Shown: positions 62,826-64,000 of the stretch, one piece after another
Position numbering within the stretch: the stretch's first letter is position 1
Layout: the number at the start of each line of letters is the position of its first letter
The notes under the pieces: model-generated
Seen by the model: only the letters and a program-made list of their open reading frames with translations
What the model was told of the DNA's origin: nothing
Databases searched by the model: none
Translations under genes and position numbers: made by a program
NCBI RefSeq assembly: GCF_021191705.1
Contig: NZ_JAIWPU010000017.1
Coordinates: 1-64,000, forward strand
Direction of reading: 5' to 3'
Source: Proluteimonas flavola
Lineage (GTDB): Bacteria > Pseudomonadota > Gammaproteobacteria > Xanthomonadales > Xanthomonadaceae
DNA: 64,000 bases

Positions 62826-64000
62826 CTACTTGGTGATGTCGATGTCCTTGGTTTCGCGCAGGAACAGCGTACCGATCACCAGCGACATGATCGCGATGCC
62901 GATCGGATACCACAGGCCGTAGTAGATGTTGCCGGTGGCCGCGACCAGCGCGAACGAGATCGCCGGCAGGAAGCCGCCGAACCAGCCGTTGCCGATGTGG
63001 TAGGGCAGCGACATCGAGGTGTAGCGGATCCGGGTCGGGAACAGTTCGACCAGGTACGCCGCGATCGGCCCGTAGACCATCGTCACGAAGATCACCAGCA
63101 GCCACAGCATCAGGATCGTCATCGGGATATTGATCCGGGCGGTGTCCGCCTTCTCCGGATAGCCGGCAGCGTTGAGCGCACTGCGCAGTTCGGTGCCGAA
63201 GCTGCCCTGCTGGGTCTTCAGGGCGTCGCCTGCCAGGCCCTCGGCCTCGTACGACTGCACGCTGTTGGCGCCGACGTTGACCGTCGCCAGGCTGCCGACC
63301 GGCGCCGGCTGGACGGTGTAGGGCACACCGGCGCGTGCGAGCGCCGCGGTCGCCACATCGCAGGAACTGGTGAACTTGCGGATGTTGACCGGATCGAACT
63401 GGAAGCTGCAGGTGGCGGGATCGGCCACGACCACCGCCGGCGAATTGGCGTTGGCCTCTTCGATCGCCGGGTTGGCGAAGTGGGTGATGCCCTTGAAGAT
63501 CGGGAAATAGGACACCGCCGCGATCAGGCAGCCGGCCATGATGATCTTCTTGCGGCCGATCTTGTCCGACAGCCAGCCGAAGAACAGGAAGAACGGCGTG
63601 CCCAGCAGCAGGGCGGCGGCGATCAGCAGGTAGGACACCGTCAGATCGACCTTGAGCATGCTCTGCAGGAAGAACAGCGCGTAGAACTGGCCGGCATACC
63701 AGACCACCGCCTGGCCGGCCGTGGCACCGATCAGCACCAGCAGCATCAGCTTCAGGTTGCCGCCCTTCATCGAATCGCGGAACGGCTGCTTGGAGCCCTT
63801 GCCCTGCGCCTTCATTTCCTGGAACAGCGGCGATTCGCTCAGCTGCAGGCGGATCCACACCGAAACGCCCAGCAGCACGATCGAACCCAGGAACGGGATG
63901 CGCCAGCCCCAGGCTTCGAACGCCTCGACGCCCAGCAGCCAGCGGCACAGCAGGATCACCGCCAGCGACAGGAACAGGCCCAGCGTCGCCGTGGTCTGGA
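62826..64000 (-). CDS. MHS/MFS-family transporter (5' end beyond window)
   Basis: At least 391 residues of a 12-helix major facilitator of the metabolite:H+ symporter group (ProP/ShiA-like). Visible motifs are WRIPFLGSIVLLGVSVWIRL, FGWLSDKIGRKKIIM between helices, and GPIAAYLVELFPTRIRYTSMSLPYHIGNGWFGG. A ~100-residue hydrophilic insert rich in Ala/Val/Ser (residues from ITHFANPAIEEAN to PEKADTARIN) is unusual for the family and carries two Cys. The coding frame continues past base 64000, so the start is not seen. Substrate is probably a small organic acid or osmolyte, unresolved. Confidence 0.88.
   Translation of the reverse strand, partial: QTTATLGLFLSLAVILLCRWLLGVEAFEAWGWRIPFLGSIVLLGVSVWIRLQLSESPLFQEMKAQGKGSKQPFRDSMKGGNLKLMLLVLIGATAGQAVVWYAGQFYALFFLQSMLKVDLTVSYLLIAAALLLGTPFFLFFGWLSDKIGRKKIIMAGCLIAAVSYFPIFKGITHFANPAIEEANANSPAVVVADPATCSFQFDPVNIRKFTSSCDVATAALARAGVPYTVQPAPVGSLATVNVGANSVQSYEAEGLAGDALKTQQGSFGTELRSALNAAGYPEKADTARINIPMTILMLWLLVIFVTMVYGPIAAYLVELFPTRIRYTSMSLPYHIGNGWFGGFLPAISFALVAATGNIYYGLWYPIGIAIMSLVIGTLFLRETKDIDITK

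Overview
The window is very GC-rich chromosomal DNA. Gene content and order fit a Xanthomonadaceae genome of the Lysobacter/Luteimonas type: a copLAB-type copper operon, a single ilvCGM-ilvE-ilvA-leuA-leuCDB-ilvD block, long TonB-dependent receptors, and a K+-independent membrane pyrophosphatase. This assignment is inference from content, not a database match. The first ~78 bases are a G-run/C-run that looks like a sequencing or assembly artefact, and the last gene runs off the right edge.

Layout. 98-7.0 kb: an RND efflux pump, then a leftward copper-resistance operon (copL-copA-copB-EF-hand protein). 7.0-11.2 kb: histidine utilisation (hutU, hutH leftward; hutC repressor divergent, with an operator-like dyad between). 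11.2-17.6 kb: a rightward metal-handling locus (CopL-like protein, TonB receptor, PepSY protein, a PepSY-ferredoxin-reductase fusion, DUF411 lipoprotein). 17.7-18.4 kb: a Doc/AbrB toxin-antitoxin pair with its own palindrome. 18.4-30.7 kb: the complete branched-chain amino acid cluster, read leftward from a promoter at ~30.72 kb through a leader peptide and an intrinsic terminator. 30.7-32.3 kb: topoisomerase IB and a BON-domain protein. 32.3-37.4 kb: thrABC, leftward, again preceded by a threonine-rich leader peptide. 37.5-42.3 kb: a soluble chemoreceptor-like protein, a TPP riboswitch with thiC, and a lipoprotein. 42.3-50.1 kb: an RNase A-like toxin with its immunity protein, a CadC-like membrane regulator with beta-propeller repeats, an AraC regulator and a second TonB receptor. 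50.1-54.8 kb: a broken pyrophosphatase copy, an HDOD protein, intact ppa, an RTX-repeat M91 metalloprotease and a possible partner. 54.8-64 kb: two L,D-transpeptidases, hppA, a ~156-bp inverted-repeat element, an orphan ABC ATPase, a fatty-acid desaturase, a calcium-binding protein, a small membrane protein and an MHS transporter.

Most notable points. (1) The ilv and thr operons both begin with unlisted leader peptides that start Met-Thr-Gln-Arg. They lie 30-31 bp behind a shared AACTGTTGACAC promoter element, so transcription probably starts at or next to the leader AUG (leaderless attenuation). (2) A stand-alone RNase A-like toxin of the contact-dependent-inhibition type has its four presumed catalytic residues at the spacing I recall for the family, and its immunity gene follows. 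(3) A signal-less protein joins RTX-type repeats to an M91 HExxH protease domain. (4) A metal-uptake locus contains an unusual PepSY-ferredoxin-FAD/NAD reductase fusion.
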